The translations under genes and the position numbers were made by a program. 64,000 nucleotides of DNA. Origin: Lawsonibacter hominis. GTDB taxonomy: Bacteria; Bacillota; Clostridia; Oscillospirales; Oscillospiraceae. Location of the stretch: contig NZ_JACOPP010000003.1 of assembly GCF_014287895.1 (NCBI RefSeq), positions 1 through 64,000 of the forward strand. Reading direction: 5' to 3'. Positions 40,155 through 48,595 of this stretch are shown here, one piece after another. A model generated the notes under the pieces. It did not search any database. It had not been told where the DNA came from and saw nothing but the letters and a program-made list of their open reading frames with translations. Positions within the stretch are counted from its first letter, which is position 1. Every line of letters begins with the position of its first letter.

Positions 40155-40277
40155 CTACGCCGCGTCGTTTTCCAGTTCCTCCAGCGCCTCCCGCTCGGAG
40201 TCGGCGGAGAACCGGAAGCGGCCCGCCTGATCGTAGACCTCCACATGTCCGTACACGAATCGGATCTCGTAATCCAT
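40155..40277 (-). CDS. 40-residue protein, function unknown
   Basis: Starts at the ATG at 40277 with a good AAGGAGC site and ends at the TAG at 40157-40155. It begins MDYEIRFVYGHVEVYD and ends in an acidic helix (SEREALEELENDAA). The pattern of a small beta hairpin followed by a helix looks folded, not random. It has its own ribosome site and lies before a bidirectional terminator. No known family comes to mind. Confidence 0.6.
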   Translation of the reverse strand: MDYEIRFVYGHVEVYDQAGRFRFSADSEREALEELENDAA

Positions 40278-40343
40278 GGGTCAGCGCTCCTTTCTGTCTC
40301 GTTGTGAGTACAGTATAACGGAGCATATGTACGATAAAGTGGA

Positions 40344-40979
40344 CTATTCTTCCGCGGGGGACACATCGGCCAAAAACCGCTCCCAGGCGTCCGGGTGGTC
40401 CACAAAGTACAGCGGGCAGGCCTTGCCGGTCACATCGTAGTGCCGCAGGATCTGTGAGGGCTCCAGCTGATAGTACTCCATGAGCCAGCGCACCAGCCTC
40501 ACCAGCGCGTCGTAGGTCTCAGGGGTAAACGCGCCCGTGCCGTCCGGGTGGCAGCATTCGATGGAGATGGTGTCCTCATTGCGGTCGTTGGAGCAGTAGG
40601 CGATCTCATCCAGCGGGACGTTCAGGAGGATCTCGCCGTCCAGGCCGATCAAAAAATGACTGCTGGCATAGGTCTCGCCGGTCTGGGCCAGGCCTTCGAA
40701 ATAACTGTGGTTCTGCGCCGCGGTGGTGCCGGGATTGCCCACATAATGGACCACCACGCCGTTTACCGTCTCCAGCGGCTCCCCCGGCCGGGAATAGGGG
40801 TTCACCGGAAGCAGGTCGGCCGTGATCCAGTCGGGGGTCGCCGGGGCAGGGAAGCGTCTGGACGCAAAGGGGTCGATCCACTTGATCACCGCCAATCCCG
40901 CCACCAGGACCAGCAGGATGGGGAAAAGCCCGGGGCTGCGCCGCTGCTTTCTGCGGGGCCGCGGGGGTGCGACAGGCAT
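40344..40979 (-). CDS. Membrane-anchored N-acetylmuramoyl-L-alanine amidase (PGRP fold)
   Basis: 211 residues from the ATG at 40979 behind AAAGGAGGG. A basic start (RPRRKQRRS) and one membrane segment (about 17-35) anchor it outside the cell. The amidase_2 domain (about 60-205) has VVVHYVGNPG with the first zinc His near 78, SSHFLIGLDGEIL near 106, ISIECCHPDGTG near 138 and RHYDVTGKACPLYF near 178, where His and Cys complete the zinc site. It cleaves the amide between muramic acid and the stem peptide. It may act in wall turnover. Confidence 0.88.
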   Translation of the reverse strand: MPVAPPRPRRKQRRSPGLFPILLVLVAGLAVIKWIDPFASRRFPAPATPDWITADLLPVNPYSRPGEPLETVNGVVVHYVGNPGTTAAQNHSYFEGLAQTGETYASSHFLIGLDGEILLNVPLDEIAYCSNDRNEDTISIECCHPDGTGAFTPETYDALVRLVRWLMEYYQLEPSQILRHYDVTGKACPLYFVDHPDAWERFLADVSPAEE

Positions 40980-41094
40980 GCGCTTGCCCTCCTTTCGATG
41001 CGGTTGCCCTGGCATTATAACAGAGCCGGGGCGGTCTGTGTGTTAAACTTTTCTTACAAAGTACCGTCCAAACGGCGGGGCCCATACAACAGCA

Positions 41095-41134
41095 AAAGCT
41101 TCCTGCCCGGCCTTACGACTGACAGGAAGCCTTT
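41095..41134 (-). terminator. Terminator of the ftsH-macro run
   Basis: GCTTCCTG and CAGGAAGC form an 8-bp stem with a long loop. On the minus strand TTTTG follows. Confidence 0.6.
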
Positions 41135-41179
41135 GTGTTCAAACGGATACGGAGCAGCCTGAAAGCCGGCGGCTGCAGG

Positions 41180-41281
41180 TCAGAGCGACGCCCTGTGCGT
41201 GCCGACGTCGGTATTGAAATACAGCAACCCGGCAAACGCCAGGAACACAAGCGCGGCGGCGGCAAAAGACTTCCTTACCAT
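41180..41281 (-). CDS. 33-residue membrane peptide (tentative)
   Basis: The ATG at 41281 directly follows the stop of the macro-domain gene. The product MVRKSFAAAALVFLAFAGLL plus 13 residues is a single hydrophobic helix with a basic N-terminus. There is no clear ribosome site, so re-initiation from the upstream stop would be needed. It is followed by the run's terminator. It may be chance. Confidence 0.35.
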   Translation of the reverse strand: MVRKSFAAAALVFLAFAGLLYFNTDVGTHRASL

Positions 41282-41282
41282 A

Positions 41283-41795
41283 TCAACACGCGCCCAGCGC
41301 CCGGTCGTAGGCGTCCTTGACCGGCTGGCTGAAGCAGACGAAGGTGACGTGCTCCACACAGGAGCCTGCCGCCAGACAGTCCCGCACCGTGGCCACGGCG
41401 ATCGGGGCCGCCTGCTCCAGCGGGAAGCGATACACGCCGGTGGAAATCGAAGGGAAGGCCACGCTTTTACAGCCGTACCGACCGGCCAGCGCCATGCAGC
41501 TGCGGTAGCAGGAGGCCAGCAGTTCCGCCTCCCGGCAGACCCCACCGCGCCAGATAGGGCCGGGCGTGTGGATGACGTATCGGGCAGGCAGATCATAGCC
41601 CCGCGTCAGCTTGGCCTGCCCGGTCTCGCAGCCGTTCAGGGTGCGGCACTCGGCCAGAAGGCCAGGCCCCGCGGCGGCATGGATGGCGCCGTCCACACCG
41701 CCGCCGCCCAGCAGGGAGCAGTTGGCGGCGTTGACGATGGCGTCGGCCGCTACCCGGGTGATGTCGCCCAGAAGGGTATCAATGAGGCAGCTCAT
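41283..41795 (-). CDS. Macro-domain ADP-ribose hydrolase
   Basis: 170 residues from the ATG at 41795 with AAGGAG upstream; the start lies 17 bases inside ftsH. It is a MacroD-type fold: [36 protein letters not shown] (about 7-42), with the ADP-ribose-binding NAAN and GGGVDGAIH loops, and [20 protein letters not shown] near 115. It should remove ADP-ribose from proteins or hydrolyse O-acetyl-ADP-ribose. It is co-transcribed with ftsH. Confidence 0.9.
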   Translation of the reverse strand: MSCLIDTLLGDITRVAADAIVNAANCSLLGGGGVDGAIHAAAGPGLLAECRTLNGCETGQAKLTRGYDLPARYVIHTPGPIWRGGVCREAELLASCYRSCMALAGRYGCKSVAFPSISTGVYRFPLEQAAPIAVATVRDCLAAGSCVEHVTFVCFSQPVKDAYDRALGAC

Positions 41796-43698
41796 CCCGG
41801 GGCTCCTTTCCCTCCTGCGCCGCCGGCTGGAAGGCCTTGGGGGGCTGGACGGCGGCACGGTCGGTGAACACCAGCGCGAAGGCGGCGGCATCCATAGTTT
41901 CGTACTGCAGCAGGTAGTCGGCCACGAAATCCAGCGCGTCCCGCTGTCCGGTGAGGATCTCCTTGCAGCGGGCGTAGGCCCCGTCGATGAGGGCCTTGAC
42001 CTCCTCGTCGATGAGGGCGGCCACTTCCTCCGAGTAGTTCTTGGCCTGAGCCATGGAACGGCCGATGAAGATCTCGTCGTGGCCGGAGTCGAAGACCACG
42101 TTGCCCACCCGCTCGCTCATGCCGTAGCGGGTGACCATGTTGCGGGCGATGGAGGTGGCTTTTTGCAGGTCGTTGCCCGCGCCGGTGGAGATGTCGCCCA
42201 GGGCCAGTTCCTCTGCGGCCCGGCCGCCCAGGCAGACGGCGATGCGCTCTGTGAGCGCCTGACGGGACTGGAAGCTCACATCTTCCCGGGGCAGGGAGAT
42301 GGTCATGCCCCCCGCCATGCCCCGGGGGATGATGGTGATCTGATGGACCGGGTCCTGGGTCTCCAGAGCGTGGATGACGATGGCGTGACCCGCCTCATGA
42401 TAGGCGGTGAGCCTGCGCTCCCGCTCGATGACCACCCGGCTCTTCTTCTCCGGCCCGGCAATGACCTTGATCACCGCCTCGTGCAGATCCTGCATGCGGA
42501 TAAAACGCTCCTGACGCCGGGCGGCCAGCAGGGCGGCCTCGTTCATCAGGTTCTCCAGGTCCGCGCCGGTAAAGCCGCCGGTGGCCTTGGCCAGCTCCGC
42601 CAGATCCACGTCCTCCGCCAGGGGCTTGTTGCGGGCGTGGACCTTCAAAATGGCCTCCCGGCCCTTGATGTCCGGATAGCCCACATACACCTGCCGGTCG
42701 AACCGGCCGGGGCGCAGCAGGGCAGGGTCCAGGATGTCCTGCCGGTTGGTAGCCGCCATGACCACTACGCCCTCGTTGTTGCCGAAGCCGTCCATCTCCA
42801 CCAGCAGCTGGTTGAGGGTCTGCTCCCGCTCGTCGTGGCCGCCGCCCAGGCCCGCGCCCCGCTGGCGGCCCACCGCGTCGATCTCGTCGATGAAGACGAT
42901 GGCGGGGGCGTTCTTCTTGGCCTGGTCGAACAGGTCCCGGACGCGGGAGGCGCCCACGCCCACGTAGAGCTCCACAAAGTCGGAACCGGAGATGGACAGG
43001 AAGTGGACCCCCGCCTCCCCGGCCACGGCCTTGGCCAGCAGGGTCTTGCCGGTGCCCGGCGGGCCCACCAAAAGCACGCCCTTGGGGATGCGGGCGCCCA
43101 GCTCCAAAAAGCGCTTGGGGTCCTTGAGGAACTCCACGATCTCCTGGAGCTCGCCCTTCTCCTCCTCCGCGCCGGCCACGTCGTCAAAGGTGACCTTCTT
43201 CTGTTCATCCGCCCCGGTGCGGGTGCGGGCACGGCCAAAGCGGGCGGTCTTGTCCCCGCCGGCGCCCCCGCCGCCGTTCTGGCGGAGGATGGCAAAGTAC
43301 CAAAGCAGGCCGAAGACCACCAGGATCACGATCCAGGGGACAAAGGACATCCACGCCGGGGCCACAAAGCCCTGGGGATAGTTATAGTCGGTGATCACGC
43401 CCCGGTGCACCTGCTGCACGATCAGGTCGTTGAAGTCGTTGTAGAACCAGTCGGGGTTTGCCACATCATAGGTAATGGTGGACTGGCCGTTGACCGGCTC
43501 CTTGAGCCAGAGGGTGACGGTATTGTCCTCCACCTGGACCTGGGTCACCAGCTCCTGCTCCAGCAGGCGGCGGATCTCCCCGTAAGAGGTCTGGACGCTG
43601 CCGTCCAGCCCCCCGCGCAGGGCAAAGATGGTCATCAAGAGGATCACGGCGATGAGCAGATAAAAGCCCACGTCGCGCATGCTTCCTTTGCGTTTCAA
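41779..43698 (-). CDS. ftsH: ATP-dependent zinc metalloprotease FtsH
   Basis: 639 residues from a TTG at 43698 with GGAAAGGA about 11 bases upstream; an ATG at 43680 is the alternative. Membrane segments at about 11-27 and 119-138 flank a short external domain. The AAA module has Walker A GPPGTGKT (212-219), Walker [10 protein letters not shown] (268-273) and the second region of homology near 315-335. The zinc protease HEAGH is at 434-438. It degrades misfolded membrane and regulatory proteins. The order tilS-hpt-ftsH is widely kept in Firmicutes. Confidence 0.96.
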   Translation of the reverse strand: MKRKGSMRDVGFYLLIAVILLMTIFALRGGLDGSVQTSYGEIRRLLEQELVTQVQVEDNTVTLWLKEPVNGQSTITYDVANPDWFYNDFNDLIVQQVHRGVITDYNYPQGFVAPAWMSFVPWIVILVVFGLLWYFAILRQNGGGGAGGDKTARFGRARTRTGADEQKKVTFDDVAGAEEEKGELQEIVEFLKDPKRFLELGARIPKGVLLVGPPGTGKTLLAKAVAGEAGVHFLSISGSDFVELYVGVGASRVRDLFDQAKKNAPAIVFIDEIDAVGRQRGAGLGGGHDEREQTLNQLLVEMDGFGNNEGVVVMAATNRQDILDPALLRPGRFDRQVYVGYPDIKGREAILKVHARNKPLAEDVDLAELAKATGGFTGADLENLMNEAALLAARRQERFIRMQDLHEAVIKVIAGPEKKSRVVIERERRLTAYHEAGHAIVIHALETQDPVHQITIIPRGMAGGMTISLPREDVSFQSRQALTERIAVCLGGRAAEELALGDISTGAGNDLQKATSIARNMVTRYGMSERVGNVVFDSGHDEIFIGRSMAQAKNYSEEVAALIDEEVKALIDGAYARCKEILTGQRDALDFVADYLLQYETMDAAAFALVFTDRAAVQPPKAFQPAAQEGKEPRDELPH

Positions 43699-43756
43699 AC
43701 AGCGGACACGTCCTTTCCGGGCTGAATCAGCGCGCTAAAAACCGGCCTGGCCCCGG

Positions 43757-44308
43757 TCATTTTTCGTATACACAGGGCTTGAGCACTCCTATGTAAGGCA
43801 GGTTGCGGTACTTTTCGGCATAATCCAGGCCGTAACCCACCACGAAGTAGTCGGGGATGGAGAAGCCCGCGTAGTGCAGCTCCACCGGCTTGGTGCGGCG
43901 GGAGGGCTTATCCAGCAGGGTGCACAGCCGTACCGAGGCGGGGCGGCGGGCCTGGAGGATCTGAAGCAGGTAGCTCAGCGTGTTGCCGCTGTCCAGAATA
44001 TCCTCCACCACGATCACGTCCTTGCCCTCGATGTGCTCGGACAGGTCCTTGACGATCTTCACCTGGCCGGAGCTGGCGGTGCCTGCCCCGTAGGAGGAGA
44101 CTGCCATAAAGTCCACCGTGCAGGGCAGGTGGATCTGCCGCACCAGATCGGCCATAAAAACGAAGGACCCCCGCAGCACGCTGACCAGCAGCGGCTCTTT
44201 TCCGGCGTAGTCCCGGTCGATCTCGGCGGCGATTTCGCTCACCCGGCGTGCCAGCTCCTCCTGGGAAAACAGCACCCGTTCCACATCTTTGTCCAGTATC
44301 TGTTCCAT
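43757..44308 (-). CDS. hpt: Hypoxanthine phosphoribosyltransferase
   Basis: 183 residues from the ATG at 44308; a TTG seven codons upstream lacks a site. The PRPP loop VIVVEDILDSGNTLSYLL is near residue 97, and the flexible loop AVSSYGAG near 70 is typical. DYFVVGYGLDYAEKYRNLPYIGVL near 150 forms the purine site. It salvages hypoxanthine and guanine to nucleotides. It follows tilS with a 5-base gap. Confidence 0.95.
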   Translation of the reverse strand: MEQILDKDVERVLFSQEELARRVSEIAAEIDRDYAGKEPLLVSVLRGSFVFMADLVRQIHLPCTVDFMAVSSYGAGTASSGQVKIVKDLSEHIEGKDVIVVEDILDSGNTLSYLLQILQARRPASVRLCTLLDKPSRRTKPVELHYAGFSIPDYFVVGYGLDYAEKYRNLPYIGVLKPCVYEK

Positions 44309-44313
44309 CTCGC

Positions 44314-45684
44314 TCACTCTTTCTTCCAAAATAGCAGTTCATAGGCGCGCCCCCCGGTCTGGGCCAGACGGCGCTGGTCGGCCCCAAAGCCCGCCACCGC
44401 CGCCACCCCGGCCCGGTCGGCCAGGACGGGGATATGTTCCCGCTCCCGTCGGGGGACTTTTTCGTCGATAAACAGCTTTTTCAACGTCTTGGTGCCCCCC
44501 CGCCGGGGCAGGGCGATCTCGTCTCCGGTCTGCCGGGGCCGCAGCAGCAGCACACCGTCCACCTTGTCCCGGTCCAGGTAGACCGCGCCGGGAAGGCGTT
44601 CGCTCTCGTCCGGACAGGGGAGCGAGCGACAGCGCACCCGCCATGGGGTGCCCTCCAGGAGGGTCTCCCCGTCCAGCACCAGGGGCGCGGGAAGGAAGGG
44701 GGGCAGGGGATCGGACGAACGGGTCAGCAGCAGTTCCCGGTAGACCCGCTGGGCCAGCTTGCCGCCGGGCAGGAAGACCACGGCGGAGGGATCGCTCCCC
44801 CGGGCCAGCTCCACTACGGCGTTCAGGTGGGCGGAGGAACAGTTGGTATTGCCGTCCCCCAGCATCTCCAGCAGCCGCCGCACCGCCCGGGGGGCGATGG
44901 CGGGGGGAAGCTCGGCGATCAGGCGGGCTTCGATGACCAGGTCGTCCTCCGCCCAGCGGGCGTTGGCGCAGACCAGCGCGGCCTGGGCGTTGAGATAGTC
45001 GTTGTCGGCGCGCAGCAGGGCCATGGTGGCGGCCACGCCCTCGCTCAGGCGGGGATTCAGGTCCCGCAGCACCGGCACCACCTGATGGCGCAGGCGGTTG
45101 CGGGCATAGGCCTCATCGGAATTGGAGCTGTCCTCCACATGGGGGATGCCGTGCTCGGCCAGGTAGGAGAGCACCTCCGCCCGGGAGCAGGCGAGCAGGG
45201 GGCGCACGATCCCGTCGCGGCGGGGCGGGATGCCGGACAGCCCATGCAGCCCGGCGCCCCGCACCAGATGGAGCAGCAGGGTCTCCAAATTGTCGTCGGC
45301 ATTATGGGCGGTGGCGATGCGCGTACAGTCCAGAGCCTCGGCGCTTTGGCGGAGAAAATCATAGCGCAGCTGCCGGGCGGTCTCCTCCACACCCAGACCG
45401 CGGCTCTGAGCCTGCGCGTTCACATCTCCCTCGCCCATCACGAAAAGGATGTCGCGCGCTGCGCACCACTGGGCCACAAAGGCCGCGTCCCGGTCGGATT
45501 CCGCGCCCCGCAGGTGGTGGTGGAAGTGGGCGGCCGCAATGGTAAAGCCGCCGGGCTTTGCTAGCTCTCCCAGCAGGTGGAGCAGGCACATGGAGTCCGC
45601 CCCGCCGGACACGGCGCACAAGACCCGTCCGCCCCGGGGGAGCATATCGTATTCCATCGAGAGAGAGAGCACCTTTTGCAGCAT
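44314..45684 (-). CDS. tilS: tRNA(Ile)-lysidine synthase
   Basis: 456 residues from the ATG at 45684 with GAGGCGCGC upstream; the open frame beyond has no site. The PP-loop SGGADSM near residue 26 and HNADDNLETLLLHLVRGAG near 125 mark the N-type ATP pyrophosphatase. A TilS C-terminal domain (about 375-445; PRQTGDEIALPRRGGTKTLKKLFID) binds tRNA. It converts C34 to lysidine so that tRNA-Ile reads AUA. Confidence 0.95.
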   Translation of the reverse strand: MLQKVLSLSMEYDMLPRGGRVLCAVSGGADSMCLLHLLGELAKPGGFTIAAAHFHHHLRGAESDRDAAFVAQWCAARDILFVMGEGDVNAQAQSRGLGVEETARQLRYDFLRQSAEALDCTRIATAHNADDNLETLLLHLVRGAGLHGLSGIPPRRDGIVRPLLACSRAEVLSYLAEHGIPHVEDSSNSDEAYARNRLRHQVVPVLRDLNPRLSEGVAATMALLRADNDYLNAQAALVCANARWAEDDLVIEARLIAELPPAIAPRAVRRLLEMLGDGNTNCSSAHLNAVVELARGSDPSAVVFLPGGKLAQRVYRELLLTRSSDPLPPFLPAPLVLDGETLLEGTPWRVRCRSLPCPDESERLPGAVYLDRDKVDGVLLLRPRQTGDEIALPRRGGTKTLKKLFIDEKVPRREREHIPVLADRAGVAAVAGFGADQRRLAQTGGRAYELLFWKKE

Positions 45685-45816
45685 AGCGCGCCTCGCAAAG
45701 TTTCCGCCGGGGGCGGAAATAAATGGATTGGACGTGCGGAAAAACACAGGGGAAACCGCCCCGCAGGGCAAGCGGGGAAGCGCTGGAGGGCGGGCCTGCG
45801 CAGCACCCAGTTCTTC

Positions 45817-45842
45817 CGTTGTCCCGCCCAGGCGGGACAACG
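45817..45842. promoter_or_regulatory. Hairpin between dnaB and tilS
   Basis: CGTTGTCCCGCC and GGCGGGACAACG form a 12-bp perfect stem with a CA loop. There is no T-run on the minus strand, so it is more likely a processing or stability hairpin than a terminator. The 45685-45869 gap has no gene. Confidence 0.45.
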
Positions 45843-45869
45843 AAGAGGGGGAACGGCGGGCGCGGGACG

Positions 45870-47222
45870 TCAGTATTCCTCGTGCCTTCGGTCAAGGGAG
45901 GAAAAGGTGGTATACTCGGGCAGCCACTGCAGCTCCACCTTACCGGTCTCGCCGTGGCGGTTTTTGGCAATGATGCACTCCGCCAGATTGTGATTTTCGC
46001 TGTCCTCGTTGTAATAATCCTCCCGATAGAGGAACATGACGATATCCGCGTCCTGCTCGATGGCGCCGGATTCCCGCAGGTCGGAAAGCATGGGGCGCTT
46101 GTCGGAGCGGGCCTCGTTGGCGCGGGAGAGCTGGGACAGGCAGAGCACCGGCACGTTGAGCTCCTTGGCCATGATTTTCAGGGCGCGGGAGATATCGGAG
46201 ACAATCTGCTGGCGGTTATCGCCGCTGCGGCCCGGCCCGCCGGCGGAGGTCATAAGCTGGAGGTAGTCTATGACCACCAGCCCCAGATTATCCACCCGGC
46301 GGCACTTGGCATTCATGTCCGCCACCGAGAGGGCGGGGTTGTCGTCGATGAGGATCTGGGTCTGGTTCAGGGCGGCGGAGGCGGCGGCGATCTTGGTCCA
46401 GTCGTCCTCGCTGAGCTTGCCCGTCACCAGGCGCTTGTTGTCCACAAAGCTCTCGCCGGAGATCAGGCGCATGGCCAGCTGCTCCCGGCTCATTTCCAGC
46501 GAAAAAAAGACCACGGTTTTGCCGGAGAACTTGCCCGCGTGCAGCAGGATGTTCAGGGCGAAGGAGGTCTTGCCCATGCCGGGGCGGGCGGCCAGCAGGA
46601 TCAGGTCGGATTTGTTCAGACCGGAGATGGCCGCGTCCACGTCGGGCAGGCCGGTGGACAGGCCGGGGACCGCCTGTTCGCTGGCGGCCAGCTCGTTGAG
46701 GCGCTCGTACACGTTGAGGATGACGCTGGAAATGTGCTCCAGGCCCTGGGCGGAGCGGCCCTGCCGGATGGCGTAGATGCGCTGCTCGGCGGCCTCCAGC
46801 ACCTCGCGGGCGGTGCCGGTGCCCTCCTGGATCATGGCGGTCAGGTCTCCCGCGGTCTCGGCGATGCGCCGCAGCAGGGACTTGTCCTTGACGATGGCGG
46901 CATACTCCTTTACGTTGGCCGCCGTAGGCGTGATCTCCATCAGCTGGAGAATATAGTTGCGGGAGGTGTTTTCGTCATATACCCCGTTCAGGCGCATGTG
47001 CTCCAGCACCGTCACCGGGTCGATGGTCTGGGAGAAATTGAACATGGAATAGATGGTCTCATAGATCTCCCGGTTCTGCCGCAGATAGAAGTCCTCGCTT
47101 TTCAGGGCTTCGATGACCTCCGGCACGCAGCGGGCGTCAATGAGCATGGCGCCCAGCACGCTTTGCTCGGCCTCCACGCTGTGGGGCATCTGCCGCGACA
47201 AAAGCTCCTCTTCGGTTGCCAT
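45870..47222 (-). CDS. dnaB: Replicative DNA helicase DnaB
   Basis: 450 residues from the ATG at 47222; a GTG three codons earlier is possible. An N-terminal DnaG-interaction domain (about 10-110; PHSVEAEQSVLGAML) is followed by a RecA-type ATPase (about 175-440). The ATPase has Walker A ARPGMGKTSFALNI near 203, Walker B LVVIDYLQLM near 305 and the DnaB-specific end RHGETGKVELQW. It unwinds DNA at the fork. No intein is present. It follows rplI, a common pairing. Confidence 0.96.
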   Translation of the reverse strand: MATEEELLSRQMPHSVEAEQSVLGAMLIDARCVPEVIEALKSEDFYLRQNREIYETIYSMFNFSQTIDPVTVLEHMRLNGVYDENTSRNYILQLMEITPTAANVKEYAAIVKDKSLLRRIAETAGDLTAMIQEGTGTAREVLEAAEQRIYAIRQGRSAQGLEHISSVILNVYERLNELAASEQAVPGLSTGLPDVDAAISGLNKSDLILLAARPGMGKTSFALNILLHAGKFSGKTVVFFSLEMSREQLAMRLISGESFVDNKRLVTGKLSEDDWTKIAAASAALNQTQILIDDNPALSVADMNAKCRRVDNLGLVVIDYLQLMTSAGGPGRSGDNRQQIVSDISRALKIMAKELNVPVLCLSQLSRANEARSDKRPMLSDLRESGAIEQDADIVMFLYREDYYNEDSENHNLAECIIAKNRHGETGKVELQWLPEYTTFSSLDRRHEEY

Positions 47223-47346
47223 GTGTTCCACCCGCTTCCCGTTGCTGTTTGCGCGCGGGCGAACCGGCTTCGCCGCAGCGCGCGGCGGCGCGCCTGAATG
47301 CAGGCGGCCGCCTTCCCGTCCGGGGGAAACGCCCCCCGAACGCGCG

Positions 47347-47793
47347 TTAGTTCTCGGCCACGACCACCTTCAGGGTGCCGGTGACCTCGTAGCCCAGCTT
47401 CACCTTGAGCGTATAGCCGCCGAAGGCCTTGATGGGCTCATCCTGGACGATCTTGGTTTTCGGAATGCTGATGCCGTGCTGGGCGCTCAGGGCGTCGGCG
47501 ATCTCCTTGGAGGTCACCGCGCCGAACAGCCGCCCGCCGTTGCCGCCCTTGGCGACCACCTTCACGCTCAGCTGCTCAAGCCTGGCGGCCACGGCCTCGG
47601 CCTCCGCCTTTTCGGCGGCCTGCTGGGCCATTCTCGCCTTCTCCTGCATCTTCATGGTGTTCACATTCTCCGCGGTGGCCGGCACGGCCAGCTTTCGGGG
47701 CAGGAGGAAATTGCGGGCATAGCCGTCGCTGGCCTCGATCATCTGGCCCTTTTTGCCCTGGCCCTTCACGTCCTGCTGTAAAATTACTTTCAT
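47347..47793 (-). CDS. rplI: 50S ribosomal protein L9
   Basis: 148 residues from the ATG at 47793 with AAAGGAAGG upstream. The N-terminal domain has the L9 signature (GQMIEASDGYARNFLLPRK, about 14-32). A long central helix (about 40-75) and a C-terminal RNA-binding domain (LFGAVTSKEIADAL) follow. Full length. Confidence 0.97.
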   Translation of the reverse strand: MKVILQQDVKGQGKKGQMIEASDGYARNFLLPRKLAVPATAENVNTMKMQEKARMAQQAAEKAEAEAVAARLEQLSVKVVAKGGNGGRLFGAVTSKEIADALSAQHGISIPKTKIVQDEPIKAFGGYTLKVKLGYEVTGTLKVVVAEN

Positions 47794-47826
47794 GTTATCG
47801 TCCTTCCTTTCTGGAACTGTCATCAT

Positions 47827-48558
47827 TTAATAGGGGAGATGAATTTCCGCGACGCGCCAGCCGTCTTCGGTACGCTCCATGCGGATGGGGTATGCTTCGG
47901 CGGTTTCACCGGTAACGATCAAAGGTTCCTCCGCGCCCTCCGGCGCCTCCGCCAGGACGGCGTAGTGGACGATCAGGTCGAACACGATTTCGTCCTCGGT
48001 CCGACGCACCAACTGGTAGGAGTCGGGTGTCCCGGACCAGCCGTACTCCAGGCTGCTGCCCCGGGAGGCGTCGAGATAGCACAGCCTGCCATCCTCAGTG
48101 GAGGTAAAAAGAGGCTGTGGCGTGCCGTGGGCGCGGGTGAAGTAGAGCAGCTCCTCCTGGTATTCGGACGTGAACAGAGCGTCCATCATGGCCTTAAAGT
48201 CCGCCCAGCGGGCATAGCGGCCTACGGAGATCACATAGAGATCGCCGCCCAGCTCCACGGTCTGGCAATGGTCCAGGTCCGGCATGCTGCCGTCGTCAAA
48301 AGGGAAACGGTCCACGTAGGAGGTCTCGCAGCCCATCAGGAAATTGGCCGCCTCAAATGCGTGGAGAAACAGCGCCTGCTGGTCCGTATCCAGAAAGTCG
48401 GGGACCGGCTGCGCCTTCGTACTGTCTGAAAGAGGCGGCTCCAGCGCAGGGATGGGCGTGGGCGTGGGCGTAGGCGTAGGCGTGGGCGTGGGCGCGGCGC
48501 AGGCGGCCAGGGTCAGGCACAGCAGCAGGGCCGGCACGGCGGGAAACAGCCGTTTCAT
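47827..48558 (-). CDS. Lipoprotein with a Thr-Pro repeat linker, function unknown
   Basis: 243 residues; the second of two close ATGs (48558) is best spaced to GAGGAG. The lipobox is LAAC with Cys20. A Thr-Pro repeat (about seven TP pairs, 24-37) forms a stiff, wall-spanning linker. The mature domain is mixed alpha/beta, with no family that I recognise (DFLDTDQQALFLHAFEAANFL, YVISVGRYARW). It lies between gdpP and rplI, a pair that is normally adjacent, so it looks like an inserted gene in a conserved block. Confidence 0.7.
   Translation of the reverse strand: MKRLFPAVPALLLCLTLAACAAPTPTPTPTPTPTPIPALEPPLSDSTKAQPVPDFLDTDQQALFLHAFEAANFLMGCETSYVDRFPFDDGSMPDLDHCQTVELGGDLYVISVGRYARWADFKAMMDALFTSEYQEELLYFTRAHGTPQPLFTSTEDGRLCYLDASRGSSLEYGWSGTPDSYQLVRRTEDEIVFDLIVHYAVLAEAPEGAEEPLIVTGETAEAYPIRMERTEDGWRVAEIHLPY
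48454..48495. repeat. Short tandem repeat coding for Thr-Pro
   Basis: Six-base units GGGCGT / AGGCGT repeated about seven times, encoding the TP linker of the lipoprotein. Such a repeat can change length by slippage without breaking frame. Confidence 0.7.
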
Positions 48559-48595
48559 AACCATTCTCCTCTGACGGACAGGGAACAGGCGGGGC

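Noticed and set aside
36503..40405. 1300-codon minus-strand open frame
   Set aside because: It crosses metG, the antiporter in another frame, tatD and the radical SAM gene. No protein family fits.
41611..43725. 704-codon + strand frame opposite ftsH
   Set aside because: Shadow of ftsH; low-complexity, no start signal or domain.
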